A stretch of 64,000 bases of DNA from an uncultured Peptococcaceae bacterium (GCA_937976375.1 CALJRU010000028.1:33331-97330), one strand, 5' to 3'; numbered from the stretch's first letter, positions 24,468 to 32,334 are shown. The notes: a model not told the origin generated them from the sequence alone. Numbers and translations are program-made.

Positions 24468-26141
24468 TCATTGGCGTTGTGGGCCGCGTGGGCCATAGTC
24501 AAGTTCGGCGGTCATAGCGCCAAAATGTTTCATGGCTTCTGGTGCGTCGTCCTGCGCCAGATTCAGTTCGATGAAGGCAGCACGGCCGCCTTTGTCGGCT
24601 TCTGCCAGCGCCGCTTCCAAATCCTCTTCGGTGTGCACTTCGGCACAGTAAACATCGCGCTCCGGTGCCAGCACCTGCGGCAGATCGCGGTAGCGCCAGT
24701 CTGCAATGTCATTGTAGGCAGCATTCATGCCCAAAATGTAGCGTTCGATGGTGTAGCCGCGGTTGTTGAGCAGGAAAATGATTGGCTTCAGCCCGCGATT
24801 GAGAATCGTGGACAGTTCCTGCGCCGTCAGCTGAAAGGAACCATCGCCGATGAAGAGCAGCGCGCGGCGCTCCGGCTGGGCCGTCATGGCCCCCAGAAGC
24901 GCTGGCAGTGAATAGCCGATGGAGCCCCAGATTGGCTGCGCAATGTAACAGGTGCCGCGTGGAAAGCGATTTTCCAATAAGGCTGTCAGCGAGGTGCCGT
25001 TTTCCACACAAACCAGGTCGTTTTCCTGGAAGAAATGCGCCATGCGCTGCCAGAACCAGGCCTGGGTCAGTGGTTTGTCCGCCGTCGCGCGAGGCTGCTT
25101 CACCGCATCGTCAAAGAGAATTGGCGCAGCATCGTGTCGTTCCGGCAATGCTTCGGCCACTTTTTCCACCAGTTCCGCAGCCGCCACGCCTTCGTAGACT
25201 TCGCCCTGGATGGTGACATTGACATCGCGAATGTAGATCTGCGCCGACACTGGATTGTTGCCAGGCGCTGCCATTGGGCTGCTTTCCACAAAGCATGGCG
25301 CCGTCGCAATCATGCAGTCGGAGCGGCGCAGCGCCTCGGCCACCAATGGTGCGGAAGACGCGCCGTTATACATGCCGAGATAGAGTGGGTCCGATTCCGG
25401 CAAAATGCCCTTGCCGGTGCGAAAAGCCACATAAGGAATCTGCTGCTTGTGCGCAATCGTTGTGAGCGCTTCGGCAAGGCCGCAGCGGTCAGCGTCGGCA
25501 TCGATGAGCAGGAGCGGATGCAGCGCTTGTTCGATGAGATGGGTGATGCGCCCCACAGCACTGGCGAGCCGTTCGCTGTCGCTGGCCGGCATGTGCAGTG
25601 TCAGCGGTGTCTCCGGCACATCCACCTCGAGATAGGAAATGTTCGATGGCACCTGGATATACACCGGCAGCTTGTCGCGCCAACAGCTGACGAGCACACG
25701 ATCCAGCTCATCAATATTCATTGGCGTCAGGCGCACCGAATTACCGGTGAACTGCTTGAGGCAGTTGGAAATGTTGTCGAAATTTCCTTCGGCCAGCGAA
25801 TGGTGCACACGCAGACGGCTCTCCATGGCATAAAGCGGCGGCGTACCAGAAATCAGCACCACCGGCACATGCTCTGCGCAAGCGCCAGCCAGCCCGCAGA
25901 TGGCGCTGAGATCACCGACACCGTAGGTGGTCAGCATAGTACCGATGCCGTTTGCCCGCGCGTAGCCATCGGCGGCGTAGCTGGCGTTGAGCTCGTTGCA
26001 AGTGCCGACAAAATCGATGTCGTCCACCTCGTCCAGCTGCTCCAAGAGCTGCAAATTAAAATCTCCCGGCACGCCAAACACATGGCCCACGCCGATCTCG
26101 CGCAGACGCCGAAAGAGAAAGTGTCCGATCGTCATCTTCAT
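24468..26141 (-). CDS. thiamine-diphosphate-dependent 2-oxoacid decarboxylase (indolepyruvate/pyruvate decarboxylase family)
   Basis: 557 residues from the ATG at 26141 (GGAGG 8 bases upstream). Three-domain ThDP enzyme: N-terminal PYR domain with the catalytic Glu in C-N-E-L-N-A-S-Y-A-A-D-G, a central domain, and a C-terminal PP domain with the cofactor motif G-D-G-S-F-Q-L-T ... L-L-N-N-R-G-Y-T. The V-H-H-S-L-A-E-G stretch carries the paired active-site histidines of pyruvate/indolepyruvate decarboxylases. It should turn a 2-oxo acid into an aldehyde plus CO2. An aldehyde dehydrogenase (39.4 kb) is present elsewhere. The exact substrate cannot be told. Confidence 0.9.
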   Translation of the reverse strand: MKMTIGHFLFRRLREIGVGHVFGVPGDFNLQLLEQLDEVDDIDFVGTCNELNASYAADGYARANGIGTMLTTYGVGDLSAICGLAGACAEHVPVVLISGTPPLYAMESRLRVHHSLAEGNFDNISNCLKQFTGNSVRLTPMNIDELDRVLVSCWRDKLPVYIQVPSNISYLEVDVPETPLTLHMPASDSERLASAVGRITHLIEQALHPLLLIDADADRCGLAEALTTIAHKQQIPYVAFRTGKGILPESDPLYLGMYNGASSAPLVAEALRRSDCMIATAPCFVESSPMAAPGNNPVSAQIYIRDVNVTIQGEVYEGVAAAELVEKVAEALPERHDAAPILFDDAVKQPRATADKPLTQAWFWQRMAHFFQENDLVCVENGTSLTALLENRFPRGTCYIAQPIWGSIGYSLPALLGAMTAQPERRALLFIGDGSFQLTAQELSTILNRGLKPIIFLLNNRGYTIERYILGMNAAYNDIADWRYRDLPQVLAPERDVYCAEVHTEEDLEAALAEADKGGRAAFIELNLAQDDAPEAMKHFGAMTAELDYGPRGPQRQ

Positions 26142-26194
26142 GATTCTTTCCTCCTCGTTGATTCGTGATTCCATTGTACCCTTTGTGCTGACGG

Positions 26195-26223
26195 TTGTCA
26201 TCCGTTCACCAAGGATTTATACT
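26195..26223 (+). promoter_or_regulatory. promoter of the response regulator gene
   Basis: TTGTCA (26195-26200), 17-bp spacer, TATACT (26218-26223). Confidence 0.7.
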
Positions 26224-26251
26224 AAAAGCAACGAAATGAAGGAGGCCGCTT

Positions 26252-26935
26252 ATGTTTTACACCATCATGGTCGTCGAAGACGACGCCGACATCAACAACC
26301 TTTTGGCAAAAATGCTGCGCCAGGCCGATTATCAGGTGATCCAGGTTTATTCCGGCAGCGAAGCAGTGCTGCGCCTGGGACAGGATACACCCGATCTCGT
26401 GCTGCTTGACCTCATGCTGCCCGGCATGAGCGGCGACGCCGTTCTCACCCACATGCGCAGCGAACTGGCGCTGGATGTGCCTGTCATCGTGCTTTCGGCC
26501 AAGAATGCTCTCACCGACAAAGTGGGTCTCTTAGAAGGCGGCGCCGACGATTACATCACCAAGCCGTTCGCGCCGGAAGAAGTGCTGGCGCGCATCACCG
26601 CCACACTGCGCCGCGCAGGCAAAGACACCACCAGCGACAAGCCGCTCACCTACCGCAGCCTCAGCCTTTCGCCAGCGCTGCGCAAAGTCACCCTCGAAGG
26701 CCAGGCGCTGACGCTCACCGCCCACGAATTTGACATTCTCGAACTGCTCATGCGCCAGCCCGAGAAAGTGTTCACCCGTGAGGCCCTCTATGAACAAGTG
26801 TGGCACGGCGGCTACTACGGCGAAAACAACACCGTCAACGTTCACGTGTCCAACATTCGCAAGAAACTCAAGGCCATCGATCCCACTGCCGACTATATCC
26901 AAACGGTCTACGGCATCGGGTTTAAGCTGCAATAA
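26252..26935 (+). CDS. OmpR/PhoB family response regulator
   Basis: 227 residues. Receiver domain: acidic pocket E-D-D (9-11), phosphoacceptor Asp53 in L-L-D-L-M-L-P-G, the conserved Lys in I-T-K-P-F. Winged-helix output domain from about residue 130 with L-T-A-H-E-F-D-I-L-E-L-L and T-V-N-V-H-V-S-N-I-R-K-K-L. The probable partner kinase is at 30756-31688, after the ABC genes; a toxin-antitoxin locus on the other strand lies in between. Three 11-bp direct repeats before the ABC operon are the likely binding site. Confidence 0.93.
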   Translation: MFYTIMVVEDDADINNLLAKMLRQADYQVIQVYSGSEAVLRLGQDTPDLVLLDLMLPGMSGDAVLTHMRSELALDVPVIVLSAKNALTDKVGLLEGGADDYITKPFAPEEVLARITATLRRAGKDTTSDKPLTYRSLSLSPALRKVTLEGQALTLTAHEFDILELLMRQPEKVFTREALYEQVWHGGYYGENNTVNVHVSNIRKKLKAIDPTADYIQTVYGIGFKLQ

Positions 26936-26963
26936 AAAAAACGCCGACCAGCAATGGTCGACG
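26933..26963 (-). terminator. terminator of the CptN-like toxin gene
   Basis: Stem ACGCCGACCA/TGGTCGACGT with loop GCAA (26941-26964, one mismatch). On the minus strand it is followed by a run of eight Ts. It lies next to the stop codon of the toxin. Confidence 0.85.
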
Positions 26964-27437
26964 TCAGTCCTCCAGCATGATTCTTTCAATGCGCAGAGCA
27001 TCCGGCTGTCCCAGGAAAAATTTTACATGATGGCGAAACATCATGATCACTTGTTTAACATCCTTTTCGATGGCCTGGATGGTTTTCGGATTTGCAATCA
27101 TCACAGGCTGTCCGCCTCTGAAATAGCGGCTGTCGATAAAGCATTCACGAACGGGAAACATATTTTGCAGAAGCAGCGCCATTTCCATGCCCTGTATCCG
27201 CACCAGATGAATCCCTTTTGTTGTCTTGTGCCGCCGCTTGCGTTCGTTGATAATGCGCCTGTATTTTTCAACACGTGAGCTGCAGGGGATCATCCACAAC
27301 AGAGAGGTGTCCGGATCACGCACAGCATAATAATGCGGCCGTTTCGTTGTTTGATAATTCACCATTAAATTTGGATCGTTCACCACTTCAAAAAAACGGT
27401 CACTGATAAAATACAGACTGCCTTGCACAAATTCCAT
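26964..27437 (-). CDS. type III toxin-antitoxin toxin, CptN-like (ToxN/AbiQ superfamily)
   Basis: 157 residues from the ATG at 27437 (GGGAGGTG 6 bases upstream). The sequence G-S-L-Y-F-I-S-D, K-R-P-H-Y-Y-A-V, W-M-I-P-C-S-S-R-V-E-K-Y and Q-N-M-F-P-V fits the CptIN branch of type III toxins, endoribonucleases held inactive by pseudoknotted RNA. The P-x-S-S segment corresponds to the conserved Ser region near the ToxN active site. Context is decisive: upstream on the same strand lie a terminator and two 46-nt repeats, exactly the antitoxin-terminator-toxin order of type III loci. A role in phage defence or plasmid-like maintenance is inferred. Confidence 0.87.
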   Translation of the reverse strand: MEFVQGSLYFISDRFFEVVNDPNLMVNYQTTKRPHYYAVRDPDTSLLWMIPCSSRVEKYRRIINERKRRHKTTKGIHLVRIQGMEMALLLQNMFPVRECFIDSRYFRGGQPVMIANPKTIQAIEKDVKQVIMMFRHHVKFFLGQPDALRIERIMLED

Positions 27438-27461
27438 AGGATTCACCTCCCCCATGCTAAA

Positions 27462-27497
27462 CTAAAAACAAACCCTTTGCCGTGATGGACAAAGGGC
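27462..27497 (-). terminator. intercistronic terminator between antitoxin RNA and toxin
   Basis: Minus-strand stem CCCTTTG/CAAAGGG (27496-27490/27479-27473) followed by TTTGTTTTTAG. In type III systems this leaky terminator sets the excess of RNA antitoxin over toxin mRNA. Confidence 0.85.
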
Positions 27498-27630
27498 TGC
27501 GAGACCTTATTCACGGACTACTTATATTCCGCATGTCCGGCAGCGGTGAATATCATGCACGGGCTATTTTTATTCCGCATGCCCGGCAGCGGTCCAATGT
27601 CGAAGGCGTCTCAAACCTTCATTTACACCT
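27498..27630 (-). ncRNA. CptI-like antitoxin RNA with two pseudoknot repeats
   Basis: Two tandem 46-bp units (27558-27603 transcribed first, then 27512-27557) differ at only a few positions in their cores. Each can form an H-type pseudoknot: stem 1 CCGC/GCGG interleaved with stem 2 CGGGC/GCCCG (unit 1) or CGGAC/GTCCG (unit 2). The G-C to A-U change in stem 2 is compensatory. A minus-strand TATACT at 27642-27637 is a possible -10 box, with no good -35. Two repeats of about this length fit known CptI RNAs. The RNA ends are estimates. Confidence 0.83.
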
Positions 27631-27745
27631 TGCAACAGTATAACGTCACTAGTGATTCGGCAGGGCTTCCTGCTGATTCTATCGTACCATCTCACCAAAT
27701 AAAAAGCAACAGCAAGCTTTTATGTCTTCTTTAAACCATTTAATA

Positions 27746-27793
27746 CTTCTTTATGCCATCTTTATGACTTCTTTATCATTCATCCTGTACAAT
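27746..27793 (+). promoter_or_regulatory. three 11-bp direct repeats and promoter of the ABC operon
   Basis: CTTCTTTATGC (27746), CATCTTTATGA (27757) and CTTCTTTATCA (27768) are contiguous 11-bp units with consensus C-T/A-T-C-TTTAT. They replace or cover the -35 region, and TACAAT (27788-27793) follows as -10. Tandem 11-bp spacing is the hallmark of PhoB/OmpR-type regulators. The rest of the 413-bp gene gap is the antitoxin RNA and its upstream region (27638-27745), where a weaker CTTCTTTA lies at 27726. Confidence 0.75.
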
Positions 27794-27850
27794 ACGTTTG
27801 TCAGTAAGGAACACCGCTCGACAAACGTATTTTTTATTGGAGGGAATCCT

Positions 27851-28774
27851 ATGAACACCAACGTCATCGAAACCACCCGCCTTTGCAAAGTATACAGCAA
27901 GCTCAAGGCATTGGATAACGTCAGCATTCACGTGCCCCAGGGCGCCATCTATGGCCTCGTCGGCGACAACGGCGCCGGTAAATCCACACTCCTGAAAATT
28001 CTCGCCGGACAGAGCTTCGCTACCAGCGGCAGCCTCTCACTCTTGGGCTGCGAAGGTGAGAAAGCCCTGCGCCTGGCTCGCCGTCATATTGGCTGTCTCA
28101 TTGAAGATCCTGGCTTTTTCCCGAATATGACCGTGGAACAAACGCTCAAATACTACAGCATCCAGCGCGGCATCAGCGACAAACGTCGTGCCGATGCCAT
28201 GATCACCCTCACCGGCCTCGAACAGAAACGCCGCAGCAAATGCAGCAGCCTCTCCATGGGGCAGCGTCAGCGCCTCGGCCTCGCCATCGCCATGCTCGGC
28301 AAGCCGCAGCTGCTCATCCTCGATGAGCCCATCAACGGTCTGGACCCAAGCGGCATCATCGAAATCCGCAGTCTCCTGCAGCGCCTTAATGAAGAAGAAA
28401 ACATGACCATTCTTCTCTCCAGCCATATTCTCTCAGAATTGGAACACATCGCCAGCCACTATGGCTTTCTTAGCCACGGCCAACTGGTGGAGGAAGTCAG
28501 TGCCAAGGCACTGCACGAACAATGTGCCGACTACATTGCGCTCTCGCTCTCCGATGTCGACCGCTACGCCGCTATTTTTGAACGCCACTGTCCAGGAGAA
28601 CGCTGCCAGGTCATGCCCGACCATGTGCTGCGTATTTATCAGCCACAGCACACAGCCGAATTTTACAGCACCCTCGCCACAAAGAACGGTCTCACCATTC
28701 TCGGTCTGCAAACGGTGCAGGGATCTCTCGAAGATTACTACATGGCACTCAAGGAAAGAGGTGCACAGCAATGA
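27851..28774 (+). CDS. ABC transporter ATP-binding protein (lantibiotic immunity/BcrA type)
   Basis: 307 residues from the ATG at 27851 (GGAGG upstream; longer in-frame starts lack one). Walker A G-D-N-G-A-G-K-S-T, signature S-M-G-Q-R-Q-R, Walker B L-L-I-L-D-E-P-I-N-G-L-D-P, switch His in S-S-H-I-L-S-E-L. The glutamine variants and overall pattern match LanF/BcrA ATPases that drive export or removal of peptide antibiotics from the membrane. First gene of an operon with two permeases and a histidine kinase. Its stop overlaps the next small gene (ATGA). Confidence 0.92.
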   Translation: MNTNVIETTRLCKVYSKLKALDNVSIHVPQGAIYGLVGDNGAGKSTLLKILAGQSFATSGSLSLLGCEGEKALRLARRHIGCLIEDPGFFPNMTVEQTLKYYSIQRGISDKRRADAMITLTGLEQKRRSKCSSLSMGQRQRLGLAIAMLGKPQLLILDEPINGLDPSGIIEIRSLLQRLNEEENMTILLSSHILSELEHIASHYGFLSHGQLVEEVSAKALHEQCADYIALSLSDVDRYAAIFERHCPGERCQVMPDHVLRIYQPQHTAEFYSTLATKNGLTILGLQTVQGSLEDYYMALKERGAQQ

Positions 28775-28911
28775 AACGCGCTGAACACAACCCATTGGCC
28801 GCTCTTGCAGCAGCCTGCTCCGCCGTCTCAGCGCTGATTCTGCGGCTGCTGCTTTCAGGCGCTGTCCTCATCGTCGGCAGCATCATTCTGCTTCGCAGCA
28901 ATCACCGCTGA
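28771..28911 (+). CDS. 46-residue single-pass membrane peptide
   Basis: Starts with an ATGA overlap with the stop of the ATPase gene and ends 34 bp before the first permease. It has a charged N-terminus (M-K-R-A-E-H-N-P), one or two hydrophobic segments (about residues 9-42) and a C-terminal R-S-N-H-R. No homologue is recognised. The overlap, the operon position and a second small membrane gene before the other permease support it being real. Confidence 0.6.
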   Translation: MKRAEHNPLAALAAACSAVSALILRLLLSGAVLIVGSIILLRSNHR

Positions 28912-28945
28912 GCGAACGACACACCAAAAGAAAGGAAGATCCTTC

Positions 28946-29770
28946 ATGCTGAACTACATCAAATCTGAGTGTTACCGCATCAGCCACCGCCCCGTGCTTT
29001 ATGTCACCACACTCCTGCTTTCGGTGTTCGTCGTTGGACTCATCGTGCTCATTGCCATGTTCGCCTGGGACACCGACAACGCCAGTGCGGTCAGCGCCGG
29101 CATCACCTACGCCGGACTGATTTCCTCCCCACAAGTCTTCATGTATATGGCAGCCATTGTCTCCTGCCTCATTTACAGCAGTGTCCACAAATACGGCGAT
29201 GTCAAGAACACCATCGCCGGCGGTCTTTCCCGCGTACAGGTGTTTGCTGGCAAATGCATTACCAGCTTGATTGCTGCCACCATCGTCATGATCGTCCTCC
29301 TCACGGTCTGGATCATCAGCGCTGAGCTGATTCTAACATCTGGCGGCCTCTTCAGCATCGCAGATGTGCTCTTTGAGGTGCTTGTGATCTATCTCATTGC
29401 TGCCGCCAACATCATCACCGTTCAACTCTTTTTTGAACTGTTCAAAAAAGAAATGCTGGCGGCGCTGGCCTGGGCAGCCGTTTGGATCATTCTGCCAGCA
29501 GTCCTGAACCTTCTTGGCATGCATTTTGAAGTTCTTGCCAACATCGCCAGCTGGATGCCTTACAACTTCCTGCAGAACGTCGTACAGACCACCACCGTTG
29601 CCCAAGGCGATGTCATGGGCGGCTCTGTGAACGTCAGCATCATCTCTCAAAAACCAGACGTGCTCTGGTACACCAGCGAGGGGCTCTTTAAATGCCTGCT
29701 CTCCGGTGCCATCGGTGTTGCGCTCTTCTCCCTCGCCGGCTGGATTGTTCTGCGCCGCCGCGATTTGTAA
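28946..29770 (+). CDS. ABC-2 type permease, lantibiotic immunity type (1)
   Basis: 274 residues and six predicted helices, the size of LanE/LanG immunity permeases. It begins M-L-N-Y-I-K-S-E-C-Y-R, with G-D-V-K-N-T-I-A-G-G-L-S-R in the first cytoplasmic loop, and ends L-R-R-R-D-L, like the second permease (29987), so they are paralogues forming a heterodimeric channel with the ATPase. AAAGGAAG precedes the ATG. Confidence 0.88.
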   Translation: MLNYIKSECYRISHRPVLYVTTLLLSVFVVGLIVLIAMFAWDTDNASAVSAGITYAGLISSPQVFMYMAAIVSCLIYSSVHKYGDVKNTIAGGLSRVQVFAGKCITSLIAATIVMIVLLTVWIISAELILTSGGLFSIADVLFEVLVIYLIAAANIITVQLFFELFKKEMLAALAWAAVWIILPAVLNLLGMHFEVLANIASWMPYNFLQNVVQTTTVAQGDVMGGSVNVSIISQKPDVLWYTSEGLFKCLLSGAIGVALFSLAGWIVLRRRDL

Positions 29771-29785
29771 AAGGATGGTGCCGCC

Positions 29786-29971
29786 ATGTTTTCCCAAGCC
29801 GCCTTCCTCGTCGCCATGATAGCCTTCGCCTGCTGTGCCCTGCTGGCCATTCATGCCCTCTTTCAGGACGGCCTGCATGGCATCCAGCGCCATAAAAAAT
29901 CGCTCTATCTTATATTCAGTATCTATGTTCTGGCTTTCACCTTGTTTCTCGTCACCCAATCGCCTGACTGA
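29786..29971 (+). CDS. 61-residue two-helix membrane protein
   Basis: Lies between the two permease genes (15 bp from each) with AAAGGATGG before the ATG. Two hydrophobic segments (about residues 4-24 and 40-57) are separated by a basic loop (Q-R-H-K-K-S). Like the 46-residue gene it sits directly before a permease. Not recognised as any named family. Possibly an accessory subunit (inference). Confidence 0.6.
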   Translation: MFSQAAFLVAMIAFACCALLAIHALFQDGLHGIQRHKKSLYLIFSIYVLAFTLFLVTQSPD

Positions 29972-29986
29972 AAGGATCTGTTTCCC

Positions 29987-30739
29987 ATGCTCAATTACAT
30001 CCGCTCTGAGTTGTACCGGGCCACCCACACCCGCCCCTGTTATGTGATGACCGCCGTCCTCGTTCTCGGCATTCTTGCCTTCAACCTCGTGCTTCATTTC
30101 TGGGGCAGCGGCGCCGACTACTACGGCCACACCTCCTTCAGCTATGTCTTTTCCATCTCAGAACCATGGCTCTATATGGTCTGCGGCGCTGTTGTGGCAG
30201 CTCTGCTGTATGAAGGCCGCAGCAAAAACGGCAACCTCAAGAACAGCCTTGCCAGCGGACTCTCCCGCAGCCAGCTCTTTGTCGGCCAGTGCCTGACAGC
30301 GCTCCTCATCGCCACCATCATGATGGTGATTGTCGTTGCCGTCTGGGCTGCCAGCGCCGAACTGCTGCTCGCCCACACCGATTTCTGGACACTTGGCGAT
30401 TTTCTCTGCTCCGTCGCTGCCGCCTATCCGCTGGCCGTCGCCAGCCTTGTCTCCATCATTCCCTTCTTTCTGCTGTTCCGCCGTGATCTCACCGCCGTCG
30501 CCGGCTGGCTGATGGTCTGGAACGTCGCGCCCGCCCTCTTTGCCGGCCTCGGCCTCAAATTCTCCTGGGCATCCCGTCTGGCCAGCTGGATGCCAAAGAA
30601 CTTTCTCTCCTTCGACAGCGTCGTCCGCTGGTGGGAGGAACCGATGATTCTCGAAAAATCCCTTATCAGCGCCCTCATCGGCATCCTTGTCTTCGGCCTT
30701 CTGGGCGTGGTATCATGGAGAAAACGCGATCTTAACTAA
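29987..30739 (+). CDS. ABC-2 type permease, lantibiotic immunity type (2)
   Basis: 250 residues and six helices. M-L-N-Y-I-R-S-E-L-Y-R start, G-N-L-K-N-S-L-A-S-G-L-S-R-S-Q loop and W-R-K-R-D-L-N end parallel permease 1. Together with the ATPase it resembles LanFEG systems that protect the membrane from lantibiotics or other peptide antibiotics. Confidence 0.88.
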   Translation: MLNYIRSELYRATHTRPCYVMTAVLVLGILAFNLVLHFWGSGADYYGHTSFSYVFSISEPWLYMVCGAVVAALLYEGRSKNGNLKNSLASGLSRSQLFVGQCLTALLIATIMMVIVVAVWAASAELLLAHTDFWTLGDFLCSVAAAYPLAVASLVSIIPFFLLFRRDLTAVAGWLMVWNVAPALFAGLGLKFSWASRLASWMPKNFLSFDSVVRWWEEPMILEKSLISALIGILVFGLLGVVSWRKRDLN

Positions 30740-30755
30740 GTCGGGAGGGACCACC

Positions 30756-31688
30756 ATGTTCATGACCATCCTGCTCACCCTCGCCGTCCTTACGGGCGGC
30801 TTTTTCGCCTACCGCTACCTCACGCTGCGGCATGCTCTGCGCGCCACCCGCGATGAACTCGCACTCATTCGCCGCGACCTCACCCAGAACCAAATGCTTC
30901 ACCTGCCGCTGCCCAATGCAGAACTGGCAGCGCTGCTTGACGACCTCAACCAACTGCTCGCCGAGATCCAACAGGAACGCCAGAACTACGCAGCACGCGA
31001 ACGTGCCTTTCAGCGGCAGATCGAAGCTGTGAGCCACGACCTGCGCACACCGCTCACTGTCATCGTCGGCAATCTCAAACTCTTCCAGCAGAATCACCAC
31101 GCCCAAATCACCAGCGATCCAGAGCTTGCGGAAACCGTTGCTGTGCTCGAGCAAAAAGCCGAGGCTATGAATACCCTCGTCGGCCAATTTTACGACTATT
31201 CCCGCCTTGCCGCCGACGACATGAACCTGACCTTGGCACGCATCGATGCTGGCCGTGTGCTGCGCGAAACCCTCGCTGGCAGCTACCAGCTGCTCGCCGA
31301 TGCCCGCCTCAAAGTTGACATTGATCTGCCAGAACATCCTCTCTGGGTGCTTGGAGATCAGGCGGCCCTGGCGCGTATTTTCCAAAATCTCCTGCAAAAC
31401 GCTGGCCGCTATGCCGAAACCTGCCTCGCGCTCGCTGCCAACGAGGAAAGTGATCGTCTCACGCTGCGGTTCAGCAACGACACCACCCGTCTCAGCGATG
31501 ACGACATCGCCCACCTCTTTGACCGCTTCTACACACCGGACGCTTCCCGCCACCAGGGCGGCACAGGCCTCGGCCTCACCGTCGCCCGCACCCTTGCCGA
31601 AGACATGCAGGGCAGCCTCACTGCCAGTGCCGACACGCACGACGGCAAGCACCTGCTCACCTTTATCCTAACATTGAAAACGCTCTGA
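30756..31688 (+). CDS. sensor histidine kinase, single-helix type
   Basis: 310 residues from the ATG at 30756 (GGGAGG 7 bases upstream). One membrane helix (residues 3-20), then a coiled segment, DHp domain with H-box V-S-H-D-L-R-T-P-L-T, and CA domain with N-box F-Q-N-L-L-Q-N-A-G-R-Y and G-box G-T-G-L-G-L-T-V-A. It has almost no extracellular part, so it is likely to sense through the membrane or the transporter, as intramembrane kinases of antibiotic-defence modules do. It is the last gene of the ABC operon, and its partner should be the regulator at 26252. Confidence 0.92.
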   Translation: MFMTILLTLAVLTGGFFAYRYLTLRHALRATRDELALIRRDLTQNQMLHLPLPNAELAALLDDLNQLLAEIQQERQNYAARERAFQRQIEAVSHDLRTPLTVIVGNLKLFQQNHHAQITSDPELAETVAVLEQKAEAMNTLVGQFYDYSRLAADDMNLTLARIDAGRVLRETLAGSYQLLADARLKVDIDLPEHPLWVLGDQAALARIFQNLLQNAGRYAETCLALAANEESDRLTLRFSNDTTRLSDDDIAHLFDRFYTPDASRHQGGTGLGLTVARTLAEDMQGSLTASADTHDGKHLLTFILTLKTL

Positions 31689-31691
31689 TCT

Positions 31692-31722
31692 GGTGCGCCA
31701 ACCATGATGGCACGCTTTTTTA
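31692..31722 (+). terminator. weak terminator after the kinase gene
   Basis: An imperfect stem around GCCA/TGGC extended by G-U pairs, followed by TTTTTTAT. Confidence 0.55.
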
Positions 31723-31803
31723 TGCACGCTGCCTGAAAACCATGTATTTTATCTGTTCCATATGATAAAATGATAGATAATAAAAAAACAGGGGGTGTAT
31801 GGG

Positions 31804-32328
31804 ATGATTAGAAAAGCGGTTCTTGATGACATGCCACAATTCGACAGCATGTTTGAAGAATATTTTCAGTACGAGAAAAAAATTGATTCCTATACAGTAT
31901 TTCAGCGCGGCATTTTTCCAACACACAGCGGCATAGAAAACGCCATCAAAAACGATGTTGTCTACGTATACGAAGACAACGGCATCATCTGCGGCAGCGT
32001 CATTTTTGACCAGATGCAGCCACCAGAATTTGCCGACATTCCATGGCAATACGTCTATAACGACGAAGACGTCATGGTCATCCATCTTTTCATCGTGCGT
32101 CCATCTCACTTCCGCCAGGGGATTGCCACCGCAATGATGAATTACGGCTTTGATCTTGCCCGCAGCCAAGGCTGCAAAGTGCTGCGCACTGAATGCGGCA
32201 GCCAGAATTTTCCAGCAGTGCTGCTTTTCAAACGCCTTGGCTTTGAACGCGCTGCCGTCGCATCCATCGTTATTGAAGGCGTCGTACCTGCCGACGGTCA
32301 CGTCTTTTTAGAAAAGCCACTCGTTTGA
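31804..32328 (+). CDS. GNAT family N-acetyltransferase
   Basis: 174 residues from the ATG at 31804 (AGGGGGTG 6 bases upstream; a GTG nine bases earlier lies inside that site). GNAT core with V-M-V-I-H-L-F-I-V-R-P-S-H-F-R-Q-G-I-A-T as motif A (acetyl-CoA pyrophosphate loop R-Q-G-I-A-T) and the C-terminal A-V-L-L-F-K-R-L-G-F-E. Substrate unknown. Single-gene unit with its own terminator. Confidence 0.88.
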   Translation: MIRKAVLDDMPQFDSMFEEYFQYEKKIDSYTVFQRGIFPTHSGIENAIKNDVVYVYEDNGIICGSVIFDQMQPPEFADIPWQYVYNDEDVMVIHLFIVRPSHFRQGIATAMMNYGFDLARSQGCKVLRTECGSQNFPAVLLFKRLGFERAAVASIVIEGVVPADGHVFLEKPLV

Positions 32329-32334
32329 ACACAT

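Noticed and set aside
27512..27603. The two 46-bp repeats as a minimal CRISPR array
   Set aside because: Units are directly adjacent with no spacers, no cas genes are near, and the pseudoknot pairing plus the toxin gene explain them better.
29333..30130. Long minus-strand open frame opposite the ABC permeases
   Set aside because: Hydrophilic, repetitive antisense of membrane helices. No homology recognised and no promoter or ribosome site.
31795..31803. GTG start for the GNAT gene
   Set aside because: The GTG lies inside the Shine-Dalgarno sequence, whereas the ATG nine bases later has ideal spacing.
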